DNA of 64,000 bases from Dermacentor variabilis. Its lineage: Eukaryota > Arthropoda > Arachnida > Ixodida > Ixodidae. The notes beneath the pieces are model-generated. The model worked only from the letters and a program-made list of their open reading frames with translations, was not told the DNA's origin and did not search any database. The first letter of the stretch is position 1; the number at the start of each line of letters is the position of its first letter. The stretch covers positions 105,641,469 to 105,705,468 of the forward strand of contig NC_134574.1 of assembly GCF_050947875.1 (NCBI RefSeq), given 5' to 3'. A program made the translations under genes and the position numbers. This document shows positions 1-10,891 of this stretch, piece by piece.

Positions 1-229
1 GAGGGAAGATAACCGATGGTCATTAAGGGTTACGGACTGGATCCCAAGGGAAGGGAAGCGTAGCAGGGGGCGGCAGAAAGTTAGGTGGGCGGATGAGATT
101 AAGAAGTTTGCAGGGACGACATGGCCACAATTAGTACATGACCGGGGTTGTTGGAGAAGTATGGGAGAGGCCTTTGCCCTGCAGTGGGGATAACCAGGCT
201 GATGATGATGATGATGATGATGATGATTA
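1..229 (+). mobile_element. 3' end of an RTE-like non-LTR retrotransposon
   Basis: An open frame runs from base 2 to a TAA at 191-193 and encodes the last 63 residues of an RTE-type reverse transcriptase. It starts REDNRWSLRVTDWIPREGKR and ends MGEAFALQWG. The stop is followed by a (GAT)n tail at about 201-228, the usual simple-repeat end of this class. The same C-terminus occurs on the minus strand at 45909-47048 and 57952-58299, so this is one family with three copies here. The rest of the element lies upstream of the window. The coding remnant has no frameshift, which suggests a fairly recent copy. The family name RTE is from known C-terminal similarity, not from a search. Confidence 0.85.
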
Positions 230-1950
230 TCAGCCCTGCAGCTTTCGACGTTGGTGGTACTATCTCAAGGTATTTTCTCTAGGAATTCGAAGAAATAAGA
301 AGAGCTCACTCCCACGCCATGATTCAAAATTACGTGCTTAGAAGGTCTACTAAGATATCGCAAAACTGACAGTGCTGATGACGCTGCATGCAGTTCGCAT
401 TCCACTATAGTCGTCACACTACCAGACAGAAAGGAAGCTTCAAACGCCACAAAGAAAATAAAGTCACACATATTTATTGCAAATACGTATACGCGTCCGA
501 ATTTGGAACCTGAGCACTATTGCGCAACTCCCTCGGTATTCGCAATGAGTCACTGTCATTCGATTGTCTCATTACTGCGTCGCCATCATCCGCTTTTCAT
601 GCCGTTCATGTAAGCGGGGAGTAGCTCCATCGTAATGTTACATCGTCAGTACGACGCCGGCATCCCCACTGCCTTCAATACCCACTGTGCACTAACAGGC
701 CAAGAAGTAAACAAGAAGTGAGCAACGCGGATATATAGAAGTTGGTAACGTAAGCCATCATTGTAGCAGGCGTTTGAAATTATTGTGGGTTTATATCGTT
801 CTTTAAAAAGGTTTATCAATTTGTCTGTTAAGCCACATACCCATAGAACCATATCGTCTGTTCAGCGACATAGCAGCCAGAACTCACTTAGTGGCAGAAA
901 CTAGCAAACAACTTGGGTCACCGGGCATGTGAGAGGGTCTAGATACATACTGGAACGTGGGTAAAAATCCCAGAGAATGCTAATTACCTTTAAAAAAAGA
1001 AGGTGGTATTTATGGAAGCGAGGCTGCCACCGAAACGGCGCAATCCATCAAGAAGGGTGAGTACTTCTCAAAGCAGTTGCGGGTCCTGACTCGGCCTCCG
1101 CACTCTTTCATAAGCACACCGGCACACTAAGTGGCCCCTGCTAACCACTGGCAGCAGACTGACCTCCCTAATCCATTCCACTCTAGGGTACTAGACACAA
1201 GAGCATGGGTCAGGCTATCTTTACTGGATTATTTCGGGTATATCTGTTTATCTAGCATAGCAGTATGCGACATGGCGACATGGAGGTGACTGTGGAAAGT
1301 TGGCAAATGAGTGCTGCGCGACATAGAAAAAGAGTAATCAATAAAAATGAAACAAGAACAACGGAAACAAAGCTGCCATTGAAATGACGCGGTCCAAAAA
1401 GTTGAGGAAGTCAGACTTCTAAGCGGTCTGATGCAATTATTTATATTTGGGAACGCAAGTCAGAATCAGCTTGCGCAACTGCAGCAGTAATTGGAGATCT
1501 GCAAGGGGCCTTCGTCCTGCAATGGCTTTCTATATAGCCTTATTTTTTCAATCCATTCATCCATGGATCCCGCCCTTGCTTCCATCGGTCCGCGCTTCCA
1601 TCCATCCTCACGCAGACGGGGAAGTATGGTTGCAGGTACTGAAGCTTTTCCGGGTAGTTGGTTCACAATATACATTATAGTGTGCTCGAATGCGGTCAAC
1701 TGCCATCTTAGAGGAAACGAGCCTAAATCGCATGTGTCAACAAGGCCGTTAATCGCACCACCGTTTTCGCATGTATATCTGCCTATCAGTATGTCGTTTC
1801 GTCGTCGATGGCAACACCTGGAATACGACATAATCCGATCACTTGGACCTCTGGGTATGTCCCACTGGTTATGCGCGTAATGATGGAACTTGGGTCACTG
1901 GGCACTTATAACTACAGATGGAGAAATCAAGAGGAAAGACAGGGAGCAAG
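230..1950. other. Gene-free stretch with a short repeated phrase
   Basis: No credible coding region. The phrase AACTTGGGTCAC(C/T)GGGCA occurs at 910-927 and 1888-1905, and a related phrase CACTTGGACCTCTGGGTATG lies near 1840. This suggests an old dispersed or degenerate tandem repeat leading into the microsatellite that follows. Short open frames at 1447-1880 overlap one another on both strands and have no recognisable domain. Confidence 0.5.
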
Positions 1951-2054
1951 GTCCGTCCGTCCGTCTGTCCGGCCGTCCGTCCGTCCGTCCGTCCGTCCGT
2001 CCGTCCGTCCGTCCGTCCGTCCGTCCGTCCGTCCGTCCGTCCGTCCGTCCGTCC

Positions 2055-2122
<68 letters not shown>

Positions 2123-2123
2123 G
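1951..2123. repeat. Tetranucleotide microsatellite (CCGT)n then (CTGT)n
   Basis: A nearly pure run of CCGT units with two interruptions near its start changes at about 2057 to a pure CTGT run ending at 2123. The two halves differ by one C/T position, as expected if one unit type arose by transition and spread by slippage. The frames that read through it (Arg-Pro-Ser-Val, Asp-Gly-Arg-Thr) are artefacts. Confidence 0.97.
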
Positions 2124-2159
2124 AAAATGGTGTTATCTAGATCTATCTGAAAATTGTGC

Positions 2160-3345
2160 TGATATAACGATTTAATGACCATAGCATGATTACGATAGAA
2201 TCTCGGACAAGAAATGCGCGGTTGAATCGACGAAAGTGGTAAGAGGACGACGGCACAACGACAATGGAATCACAATGCTGAAGTGATGGCAACGTTGATA
2301 CGATAGCGTGATGGCGAAGGCATGACGAAGTGGTATAACGACGATGGCATGGTGAGAGTGGCATGTCGAAGTTATAACAATGATGATGGAGTGAAATATG
2401 GCATGACAACGAATGCATGGTGAGGACTGCAGTGATAACGATAGCATGACAACGGTATGAGGACAATGGGATTAATGACCACTGTATAATGACAATCTGT
2501 ATCAGCGATGACTGTATCACGATAACCGCATGATGATGAAGGCATAACGAGAGTCGGATGATAAAGCTGCACTGACGATGATGGCTCAACTACAATGACA
2601 TTACGACAATGGTCTGACAAATCAGATATAATAGCGACTGTTTGATGATGACGACATGAGAAGGGTGGCGTATTCACGACTGAATTATGATAGTATGATT
2701 GCAATGCAATGACACAGAAACATTCAGGTCGGTGCCACAGCGAAGGTGGTATGGCGACGAAGCTGTGACAATTGCACGGCGTTACTGAAGTGATGACAAT
2801 GGTAAGACGACCGGGTGACGACGATGTCATGACGACGACTGTGTGACAAACATGGCTTGATGATGACGGCATGACGAAAGTCGGATGACAAAGCTGGAAT
2901 AACGACGATGACCTCGACGGCCTCACGACCACGAACACACACCTAGTGACCCAAGGTATTAAGCAACTTGGACCTCTGTGTCGGAGTAGAACTCCTGATG
3001 ACGTCAGTATGACGGCAGTCAAATCCTGAAGCTGAAATGAAGATCATTGAGCCACCTCAACGGTATCACTAAGGCGGTGTGACAACGAGTGCATGGCAAG
3101 TGTATGACGATGAGGGCGTGATGATCACGATATGAAAAGTGTCGGATGACGAAGCTAGAATAACGATGATGCAACGACCACAACGCTATCCCGACCACGA
3201 ACCCATACTTTCTTGCCCAAGCTATTAAACAACTGTAGCTATAGGTTGGTATTGAAGGCGTGATGACGACAGCGAGATGACAGTAACATACCGCAAAGCT
3301 GGAATCACGGCAATAGAATGACGACAATAGCACAGAAAAAAGAAT
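2160..3345. repeat. Degenerate ATGACGA-type tandem repeat block
   Basis: The block is built from loosely repeated words such as GATGGCATGACGA, ATGACGACGA and GTATGACAACG. A longer period is also visible: the segment around CGACCACGAAC at about 2927 recurs at about 3193, a spacing near 266 bp, with matching flanks (..TCGGATGAC(A/G)AAGCT.GAATAACGA.. before it, CCCAAG.TATTAA.CAACT after it). It has no open frame of note and stops where the Gypsy RT begins. Related blocks, in either orientation, lie at 18240-18420, 19890-20475 and 55480-55760. Confidence 0.8.
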
Positions 3346-3348
3346 ACG

Positions 3349-4872
3349 CAACCTTTATGAACCCCTTTGATCCATATGAATATGGCTCTCATATGGCTGA
3401 AAAAAAATCAGGGGCATGGTTCCAGAAGATAACCCCATCTTGAGACTCCTGACTCCTCAATACTGCAATGTGTACGTCGATGACATTATTGTGTATTCTC
3501 GAACAAAACATGAACATGAACTCTGTTTATTTATCACAAGTTTTAATGTCTGGGAAAAGTAAACCTGAACGTAAATTTTAAAATGACGGACTTTTTCAAG
3601 GCATCAATGGTCAAAGGAAGAGTCAGTGCAGAGGATAAAAACACCGACGAAATTTCGTGACTCACGCGCTTTGAGAGTTTTCTTTGACCTAGGTGGACAA
3701 TTCAGGGCCTTTCATCGAAGCTTTTGCCACGGAAACGAAGTGCTTGACAGAATTAACCCAAAAAGATGTCCCGTTCATTTGGAGCAAGGAATGCTAAGAC
3801 GTGTATGAAGAACTAGTGAAAACAAGGCCGTTGGATCCTGTCGTAGTAATCACAGACTTAAAGAAGCCTTTTAAGGTTTAGGTTCACGCATCTCTATATG
3901 TCTCCAGCGTAGTCTTCTACCATAAAGATTCTACTATACCATCGGGGCGCCAGATGAACGTAAACGGATAATAATCATACACCTCCAGCTAATCTCAAAG
4001 AAACTAAATTACCACGAAAAACGATGCCTTGGCCGCCGTCTTGGCTTTACGGTATTTTAGCAGTTAGTTCGAAGACGAACATATTAGCTTGTTTATGGGC
4101 AACCAAGCTTTCACTTATTTCCTGAGGAGTACTTAACCAAAAGGAAGCATTGATCATTGGGTCACTGATATCCAGCAGTTTGCCTTTGACGACGTTCCCC
4201 ATCCTGGAAATAAGATTCTCGACACGGATCCTTTCTCAAGATTGCATAGTACAGAGGCTAAAATAACTAAACATTAGTATGTCGCAACTATTTGACAAGA
4301 CAAAGAAGAGATCTTCGTTAAGAATAGAATGTTCCGGGTGCAAGTAAAAATTTCTGCAGAGGATTCTGATTTATCACAAGAACCTCAAATCAGAAGGGCA
4401 CGATGGCTTTGAAGGACACATGAAGTGCTTCAGTGTTTCAGGTGTAAAAATAAGAGAAATTTTACACATGTAAAGTCTTGCCATCGATACCAAGTGAGAA
4501 CAGCGATATATAGGTCTAAGGGAAAAAAATAACCATACCTGTGCACCCCAACTTGCCATTTCAAGTTCGACACCTTAACTTTGTTGAGTTTCAAAAGAAA
4601 TGGGAAGTGCGTAAGAAGCAAGCATTTCTGGTCGCTGGTAATCAATGTCCAGAAATGGAAGCCGTGAAACTAGTAGATGAAAACCCCAAACCGCGCAATG
4701 GTTTCGGCGATAATAAAGTTCTTCCTCCTCCTCCTCCAACGCTGTATCGCTTATGGAACGAGAAGGGCTGAAGACTTCTAAAGTGAGTGTCATGGACAAG
4801 AGTCCGGCATTGAGAACGGAAAGGCTAAGAGCTCGATAAAGGGGATCACCCTGCGGTTGGCTACACTTTGTG
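3349..4872 (+). pseudogene. pol: Decayed Ty3/Gypsy polyprotein: RT, RNase H and first part of integrase
   Basis: Read across frames and stops, this stretch holds Gypsy polyprotein domains in normal order. RT fragments are ATFMNPFDPYEYGS at about 3349 and the catalytic box YVDDIIVYS with YVDD at 3473-3484. The connection and RNase H part follows at about 3715-4245: CLTELTQKDVPFIWSKEC, KKPFKV.VHAS, NDALAAVLALRYF, and a closing LDTDPFSRLH that matches the usual RNase H end. Integrase follows: a HDGFEGH-like zinc-binding stretch near 4400, then CHRYQVRTAIYRSKGKKITI and LNFVEFQKKWEV near 4480-4610, and LRLAT at about 4858. There are several stops and frameshifts, so it cannot encode a working enzyme. 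Integrase resumes at 8937 after an inserted LINE. Gag, protease and LTRs were not found. Confidence 0.82.
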
Positions 4873-4910
4873 TAACTACACTGAGTGGTTGGATACTTCA
4901 TGTGGGCGTT

Positions 4911-4974
4911 TACAAGTTTTCTACTGCAAATACAACGTTTTCCACCTTACAAGTTTTCTACTTCAACTACAACG
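4911..4974 (+). repeat. 37-bp direct repeat in the LINE 5' UTR
   Basis: TACAAGTTTTCTACT followed by GCAAATACAACG (4911-4937) recurs as TACAAGTTTTCTACT followed by TCAACTACAACG (4948-4974), a period of 37 bp. A weaker third match, TTACAAGTTTCCA, lies near 5195. Repeated units in a LINE 5' UTR often belong to the internal promoter region. That role is an inference here. Confidence 0.75.
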
Positions 4975-5337
4975 TGTGCCTGGAATTGGCTGGCAGCGGT
5001 TCTTCGTCATCGACTGATTTCTTCGAAGCCTTGGAGCTGCAACAGTGTCCATATGGTGAAAAATTTAACCAATTTTCTACTCCAAGCTGGTAACATTGCC
5101 AAGTGGTCGTCGACACTGCCGAGCTTCGGCTACAAAGTCACCGGAGCTACATTTTGATGATGGCACGTGGAACCGGCGAGATGGCCGTGACCCTTACAAG
5201 TTTCCATTGTTCACAGACCTTGCTCTCTTTTCGCCCTTTGAAAGCGTCGAGCTACATTTTGCTGGTTCCACCCCAAGTGCTTTATTCTGTGTTGCCGAAT
5301 CGCGTGCATTTTAAGAGGAATTTGTCATTTTTTTTGT

Positions 5338-6028
5338 AGCCTGGCATTTTATGTACTGATTTTGCTTCTTTGCGATGGATATATTGAGTCTAACCCTGGT
5401 CCACCAACTGCTGCACAAATCCAAGAACTGCTGAATGGTCAAAGTGCAATATACTTTCTAAGTTATCGCTGCTGACTGCAGACGTTACTGACGTAAAATC
5501 TCGGCTTATTTTTTTAGAAAATAAGCTAGAAAACATCGACGCAACGGCAATAACCTTAGCTAACGTTGAATATCAGCAACGACAAGGTCATGAAGCTTTG
5601 ACAAACATGGTTGAAAAATGGGGTGACTTGGAAAATCGTGAGAGGCGCAATAATTTCCTTTCTTGTGGCCTGGCAAATCCCAATGCCAATGATACGACAG
5701 CTTAGTCTGAGGAACTGATCGTTAGTCTGTGCAATCTGAAACTTGACTTGCCTTTGTAATCTACGCAAATTCAGCGAAGGAAAAAATGGGGCCATTCTTT
5801 TAAAGCCCGCCAAGCCGTGCTTGCAAAATCATTCAAGCTCAAGGGATCAAGCGCTGCTCTACCTGAAGACTTTTCCCGTGCAGTACGTGATAAGCGAAAT
5901 AAATTATGGGTCTATGCCAAACAAAACAGGGAAGGAGACTTGAAAACAGTTCTGAAATATGATACCCTTAACTTGGGGAGTGGGCGCTTTAAATGGAGCA
6001 AGGAAGACAGCGTTATACGGGAGCAATG
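5338..6028 (+). pseudogene. LINE ORF1 remnant with an N-terminal 2A-like motif
   Basis: The frame from 5338 reads a hydrophobic stretch (SLAFYVLILLLC) followed by DGYIESNPGP at 5374-5403, then PTAAQIQELL and an early stop. The motif fits the 2A ribosome-skipping consensus D-(V/I)-E-X-N-P-G-P except that the first Asp is Tyr. Beyond it, other frames carry a coiled-coil-like segment (LENKLENIDATAITLANVEY, about 5513-5572) and an RRM-like part with NRERRNNFL..GLANPNAN and SEELIVSLCNLKLDL. The frame 5817-6029 (FSRAVRDKRNKLWVYAKQN) resembles the C-terminal domain of L1/CR1-type ORF1 RNA chaperones. Several frameshifts and stops make it non-functional. Confidence 0.7.
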
Positions 6029-6059
6029 ACAAAGTACTGTTAATGATGCGATGCGCCCG

Positions 6060-8590
6060 GTCAGCGTTTTCTCATTCAATTGCTGCAGTATCAAAATAAA
6101 GTTGATGATTTCCAATTTTCTCTTCGTGCCATCCAACCGACCATTGTTTTGGCAACAGAATCTTCGCTTGGCCCGACTATCTCTCGCACCGAAATATTTC
6201 CTGGCACGTATGAGTGTTTTCGTCAAGACCACTGTGCACTTCATGGAAGGTGTTTGTTCGTGTACATAATGGTATCCCTAGTGTCTGAATGGAACTTGCT
6301 GATAGGGAAACTGAATTGATTTTTTGTGAAGTCAGGATGCCGAATGTGCAAGCAGTGATTCTTGAGTCATTTTATAGGCCCTCGTGGTCCTTCTGTAGAA
6401 CTCCTGGTTTATTTATCCAGTTTTCTTAAAACTATCTACAATGAATGCTTTGTTCTAGGGGGATACTGTAACCTGTCGGATCTGGTTAGCTGGGGAACCA
6501 ATGGACACTGCTCGCGGAAGTCTATACTCAACGTGTTTTTTTGTATTGTCGGTCAGAACACTCTCGATCAGTATGTGCGCGAGCCATCGCGCACTGACCG
6601 AACAGGTCATGTACTGGACATCTTGCTCTATTACGCACCTGATGTTGCATACAATGTACGGGTGCTGCTCGGTTTGATAGACCACAATGTTCTTCTAGCT
6701 GATTTATCAGTTCTGTATATGAAGGTTGCAAAAGATGAAGCAGGGCCAACTACAAGGCGATTAGTGCTGCTTTGCAGTCGTTCTTTCCAACTTTTGATAC
6801 ACTCGCGGAAGCTCTAAATATCGAACTGTAGAAAGCTTTTAAACTGAGAATGCTTGAACCACGTGAAGCTTTTGTCCAATTACGAGTTATATCAAGTTAA
6901 AAGCTCGAGACAAGCACTGGCTTAACCCAGAGTTACGTTTACTTGCCGCAGTTCGAGGACAGCGACGAATTTGTCAAAGATACAAGGCGTCTAATTCGCC
7001 AGAGCATTTGGCCTTATTAAAACCAATAAAAATTGAAATTATAGAAACGTCCGAGAACGATAAGGACTTGCATTACGTTTATCTACGAGAAAGACTTGTC
7101 AGAGCTACCAACAAATTTTGGAGGTATGTGAAGCGTAATGGAAAGAACAACCGATCAATACCTGCTTTGAAAAATGATGAAACAATTATTCGTAACATTG
7201 AGTGTGCAGTTAAAATTTGAGATTTTATTTTTCATCCCTGTTTTTGCCCTCTAGCTCACGTATTCTTTTTTGTATTACAAGTTGAAATAGACCACATGCC
7301 AGGCGTCACCTTTTGTGTGAACCGTATCCGCAAATTGTTGAAAGATGTGTACCAAGCTAAGGCATGCGGCCCTGATGACATTCCTACCTCTATAGTAATA
7401 AATTGTGCGGACGCGTTGTGCCTTTATGTCACCCGGTTCCAGAAGTCCTTCAATGAAATCGACATGCCTGATGAGTAGATGTTAGGGCGAGTCATACCCA
7501 TACATTGAGGTGGTGTGCGAAACGCCGTTCAGAACTACATACCCATCTCCTTACCTAGTATAACCTGCAATATTACGGAGCATGTAATATATAGTTGCTT
7601 TATGGTCCATATAACCAAACATAATCTCCTAAGCCCCAGCCAACATGGCTTTAGGCGTGGTTTATCTTGCAATACACCGTTGACAGAGTTTATTCAGGAA
7701 TTGCCTATTCAGAAATGCCTCGGCAGTTGAGAAGCAACAAGTTGCGTGTGGACTGTGTTTTCTTAGATTTCCTTAAATGATTTGTTGTTTTAGCACACCG
7801 TGTGCTAGTCTTTAAATTAAAATCTTATAACTTGGGATAGTATAATAACAGAGAGCATTGCCAAACATTTGTCATTGTGCAGACAGCCTGTTCTGGATAG
7901 TATATTTGCACTATATGCACCAGTTACGTCGGGCCTTCCTCAATGCTGTGTGTTGGGATCAGTATTGCTTCTGTTGTGTATTATTGATATTTCGATTTGC
8001 AGACAGCCTTCATTCCGGATGTTGCCGCCAGTGGTCTTGTTTAGAGAGTGGTAGATGTCATTTATGCTTCGCAAATCCTGCAAGCTAACTTGAATACTAT
8101 AGCAGACGGGTGTGTGCGTTAGGATATGTCATTGAGTATAGATAAGACTGTTCCTGTCACTTTCACAAGAAAATATATATACAGGTGCAGAATTGATAAT
8201 TTTACTCTAAACATAAGTAAGGTATTCAAATATCTAGGCGTCTGCTTTACTCGTCATTTACGATGAAACGAGCATGTTAGCTATATCGGAAATGAGGCAG
8301 CATCAGTTTTGAAATTCTTGTGGCGGAGTTTTATTCATTTACCGAGTAACTTAAGACGCAGCTGTTATTTCAGTCATGTACCCCTAATACTTGAATATGG
8401 ACGTGCTTGGTGGGACCTACATGCATCTGAAGTTATAAATAAACTAGAAAAAATCCAGTATATGACAGTTAGACTTGATCTTGGTAACTATAGCCGGCAG
8501 CTTAGTATTACAGAAAGCAAACATAAGTTTAAATGGCAAGAGCTGAAGAACCGCAGAAGGCATGCCAGATTGGAAATTTTTCCATGATAT
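6060..8590 (+). pseudogene. LINE ORF2 remnant: APE endonuclease and reverse transcriptase
   Basis: The endonuclease part begins near 6064 (FSFNCCSI, KVDDFQFSLRAIQPTIVLATES) and runs to about 6730. The place of the usual GDFN box reads GGYCNLSDL. REPSRTDRTGHVLDILL and IDHNVLLADLSVLYMK keep the Asp-His of the C-terminal active-site box. A basic linker follows at 7008-7220 (RATNKFWRYVKRN). RT blocks start near 7340: ACGPDDIPTSIVINCADALC, then YIPISLPSITCNITEHVIY, LLSPSQHGFRRGLSCNTPLT and YAPVTSGLPQCCVLGSVLLL. The YxDD box region near 8020 is not preserved. Thumb-like text continues at 8210-8590 (FKYLGVCFTRHLR, LPSNLRRSCYFSHVPLILEY). Many stops are present. The domain set is that of CR1-like LINEs. 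Confidence 0.8.
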
Positions 8591-8882
8591 TTATTATTCT
8601 AGAGCAGGCATAAACCGCGAACAACATATCAAGACACCACACCACACTATATATCAAAGTGACTGGACCACTGCTTGAAGGTCAAGGAATGTTCCTGCAG
8701 GGGTGACGTCTCGCGTTATTCCTTTTTTGTTAAAACTGTTCCAAATTAGAATAGCTTGCCATCGAGCATTGTGTACACCACATTAAATGATGCTTTTTCC
8801 ACGCATTGAAATAATTTGTACAAGTACCTAGGTAAGTCTGTAACCTCGCTGCTGTAATGCACTACAGGGCGATGCAGATAAC

Positions 8883-8885
8883 TAA

Positions 8886-8932
<47 letters not shown>
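8883..8932. repeat. (AAAT)n 3' tail of the CR1-like LINE
   Basis: About twelve AATA/AAAT units follow a short 3' UTR ending ACTACAGGGCGATGCAGAT. This simple-repeat end is typical of CR1-like elements and marks the 3' boundary of the nested insertion. Confidence 0.93.
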
Positions 8933-8936
8933 GATG

Positions 8937-9237
8937 CCATCGTGAGGGTAACACTCTGGCCGAGGAATTCATTTGCGGTTTGAAGGTACACGTACCAATA
9001 TATCCAAATTTCCCTAGTGGCTTGAAATTTTCTTTGAGAGCTGCTGCGCAGCACTACAACTGTTCGCACAAGGCTGGCCTGTGTGGCAAACCTTATTTTG
9101 CTGCCTGTGGAGTCGGCACATGGGTACCAGAGGGTAATCTCCTGGAAAGAGTGGGCAAATTACTTATACAACGACGCGCCAAGGCGAAAAAACGGCAGGA
9201 GCGCAAGCTACCAACGAAGAGATGTTATGACACCTAA
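8937..9237 (+). pseudogene. pol: Second part of the interrupted Gypsy integrase
   Basis: Immediately after the LINE tail the frame reads HREGNTLAEEFICGLKVHV, then IYPNFPSGLKFSLRAAAQHY, NCSHKAGLCGKPYFAACGVG and a basic tail ending LPTKRCYDT before a stop at 9235-9237. Gypsy integrases carry such text after the catalytic core: a (N)xLAERF helix, a YNxxxH-like segment, a T/GxxPYFAAFG segment and a basic C-terminal region. The expected partner, LRLAT, ends the first part near 4872. The open frame from 8980 is intact for 85 residues, but the gene as a whole is broken. Nothing recognisable as an LTR follows. Confidence 0.82.
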
Positions 9238-10891
9238 AAACGTTCTAAAATTCCAGAAATCAAGCAAGGTAACTTAGTTATTTTACACAAAGGATAGGAT
9301 GGCCCGAAGTCGCGTTTCATCTGCCCCTACCTCTTAGCCCAAACAGTTCTGAAAATCAACTATTATGAAAGACCAGGGGAGATGAGTGAAGCCAGCGCCA
9401 TTGACAACGTGCTTCTTTCTTATCCCAGGAGGGGAGACAATCGAGGCATCGGAGCGTGTGAAGTGCCTTGATTTATGATAAGCGGGATCTCCATGAAGGG
9501 CATATCTTATGCCGCAAATTAAGACGCACACAAAGGGTCGAAACATAGGCAACAGCACGGGCGACCCCTTCCAAGTGATTTATTTTGGGTACTGACCCAC
9601 GACTAAGCAGATATACACGTCTGCCTCGGCTATTCACAAACTTAGGATATCCAGCGGCTGAACAATCTCGTCTCCTATCGGTGAAGCATAACTGACGTGC
9701 CGCTAACACAGCTCGAGTTTTTTTTCTTTTTTAGGTAACAATTTTCCATTCTCACGCGTGCTGTCTGACGCTTACTTTTAATGCGCATGTTAATCACTTT
9801 GGAAATGTGGCTGACAAATTCAGGCCTTGGAATGCGATGGCTAATGCGACACGCCAGCTTTCATTATATTTAGGTCGTGTTTCCAGGCTCCTTCGTTTAT
9901 ACAGCGTCCGGTCTGTCGCCTGCTCTGTCCAATGCAGGGCAGACCGGGCAAAAAATATATGTCCTTCAACACACACCAGCTAGGCCAACCAGCAGCTCTG
10001 TTGAAACCTCCTTGAAGTTAGAAACAAGACGACAAAGGCTGCGCGCAGGAGCACAGAGGAAGATTATTCAACAGCCTGACTAAACAGACCGTCCCATTTT
10101 TGTTTCGCTACAATATTCATCGGCGATGTTGGGGAGTCGCCCATCCAGAAAGTATCACGACATTTTTTCCCGCTTTGTCCTTCTTCCTACAGAGAAAAAT
10201 GAAGGTTCATTAAACCAGCGTGTGGACAGTAGTGGGGAAGTGGCTCTCAATTCTGCCTGTTTTGCCCGTGCACCAGTCTTTTCCATTTTATTCTCCTAGA
10301 GAGCCTCCTTTTATAAAGTCAGCAAATTCTGTAGCACGCCCTTACTCCATTTCTATGTTTTGCGAACTTGGCGGTGAACGAGGATTGCCCTGCGTTTGCC
10401 CTTTCACCCAATTGGCGAAGAGGGCCGACGGAATAAAAGCAATCAGCGAGACAATGGAAAGCGGGAAGCTGGAGCGACGGAGAGGGGCCGGGACTTTGGC
10501 AGACCGTTTATGACCACCCCGGCACCACCGTTCGTTCGGGATTCGTTCAGGCCGACGGTCGCACTTCTCGAATTAGAGGCGAACAGGAAGAGGTGAAATG
10601 ATCTGCGATGAGGTTCATTCCCGTCATTACGGCAATGCCCGGCTGTATTCTTTACCTTCCATTTTGTTAAGTCACGTGATTGCTCGCCTCGGCGTTTGTG
10701 TGCTCCTTTTTTTCTTCCGATTTCAAGGGTCCCTGTGGCTAAATCTGTGTGAAGAAGGAAGTCTTTAGTGAGACCGACGTAGGAAAACTTGTTTCTTTGC
10801 GTTATTGTCGAAGGTTGGTCACCTCTTTCTTTTTAATGCGGTAATTGTACTCTGCGGGTGACTGTATTATTTTGTTCGCTTAAACACTTGA
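9238..10891. other. Gene-free stretch
   Basis: I see no coding region with recognisable motifs, no tandem repeat and no element end here. If the Gypsy 3' LTR survives it would be expected in this stretch, but no second LTR is available in the window for comparison. Confidence 0.45.

Larger units (their letters stand above)
4880..8932 (+). mobile_element. Near full-length CR1-like non-LTR retrotransposon nested in the Gypsy integrase
   Basis: About 4.05 kb contains, in order, a 5' UTR with a 37-bp direct repeat, an ORF1 opening with a 2A-like peptide, an APE-type endonuclease, a reverse transcriptase, a short 3' UTR and an (AAAT)n tail. This is the order expected of CR1/L2-type LINEs. Both ORFs carry many stops and frameshifts, so the copy is dead. 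Gypsy integrase ends just before it (about 4872) and resumes just after it (about 8937), so the LINE inserted into an older Gypsy copy. I could not define a clear target duplication. Exact ends are uncertain by about 20 bp. Confidence 0.8.

Noticed and set aside
1808..2182. Long open frames through the microsatellite encoding Arg-Pro-Ser-Val or Thr-Asp-Gly-Arg repeats
   Set aside because: Open in several frames on both strands only because the tetranucleotide array lacks stops.
2143..3351. Open frames up to 216 residues on the minus strand
   Set aside because: They lie in the degenerate ATGACGA repeat, are His/Ser/Val-rich with no domain, and overlap each other in several frames.
9877..10083. 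GQTGQKIYVL-like text suggesting a Penelope GIY-YIG motif
   Set aside because: Only a short match in the wrong order (GQT before IYV), and no other part of the domain is nearby.
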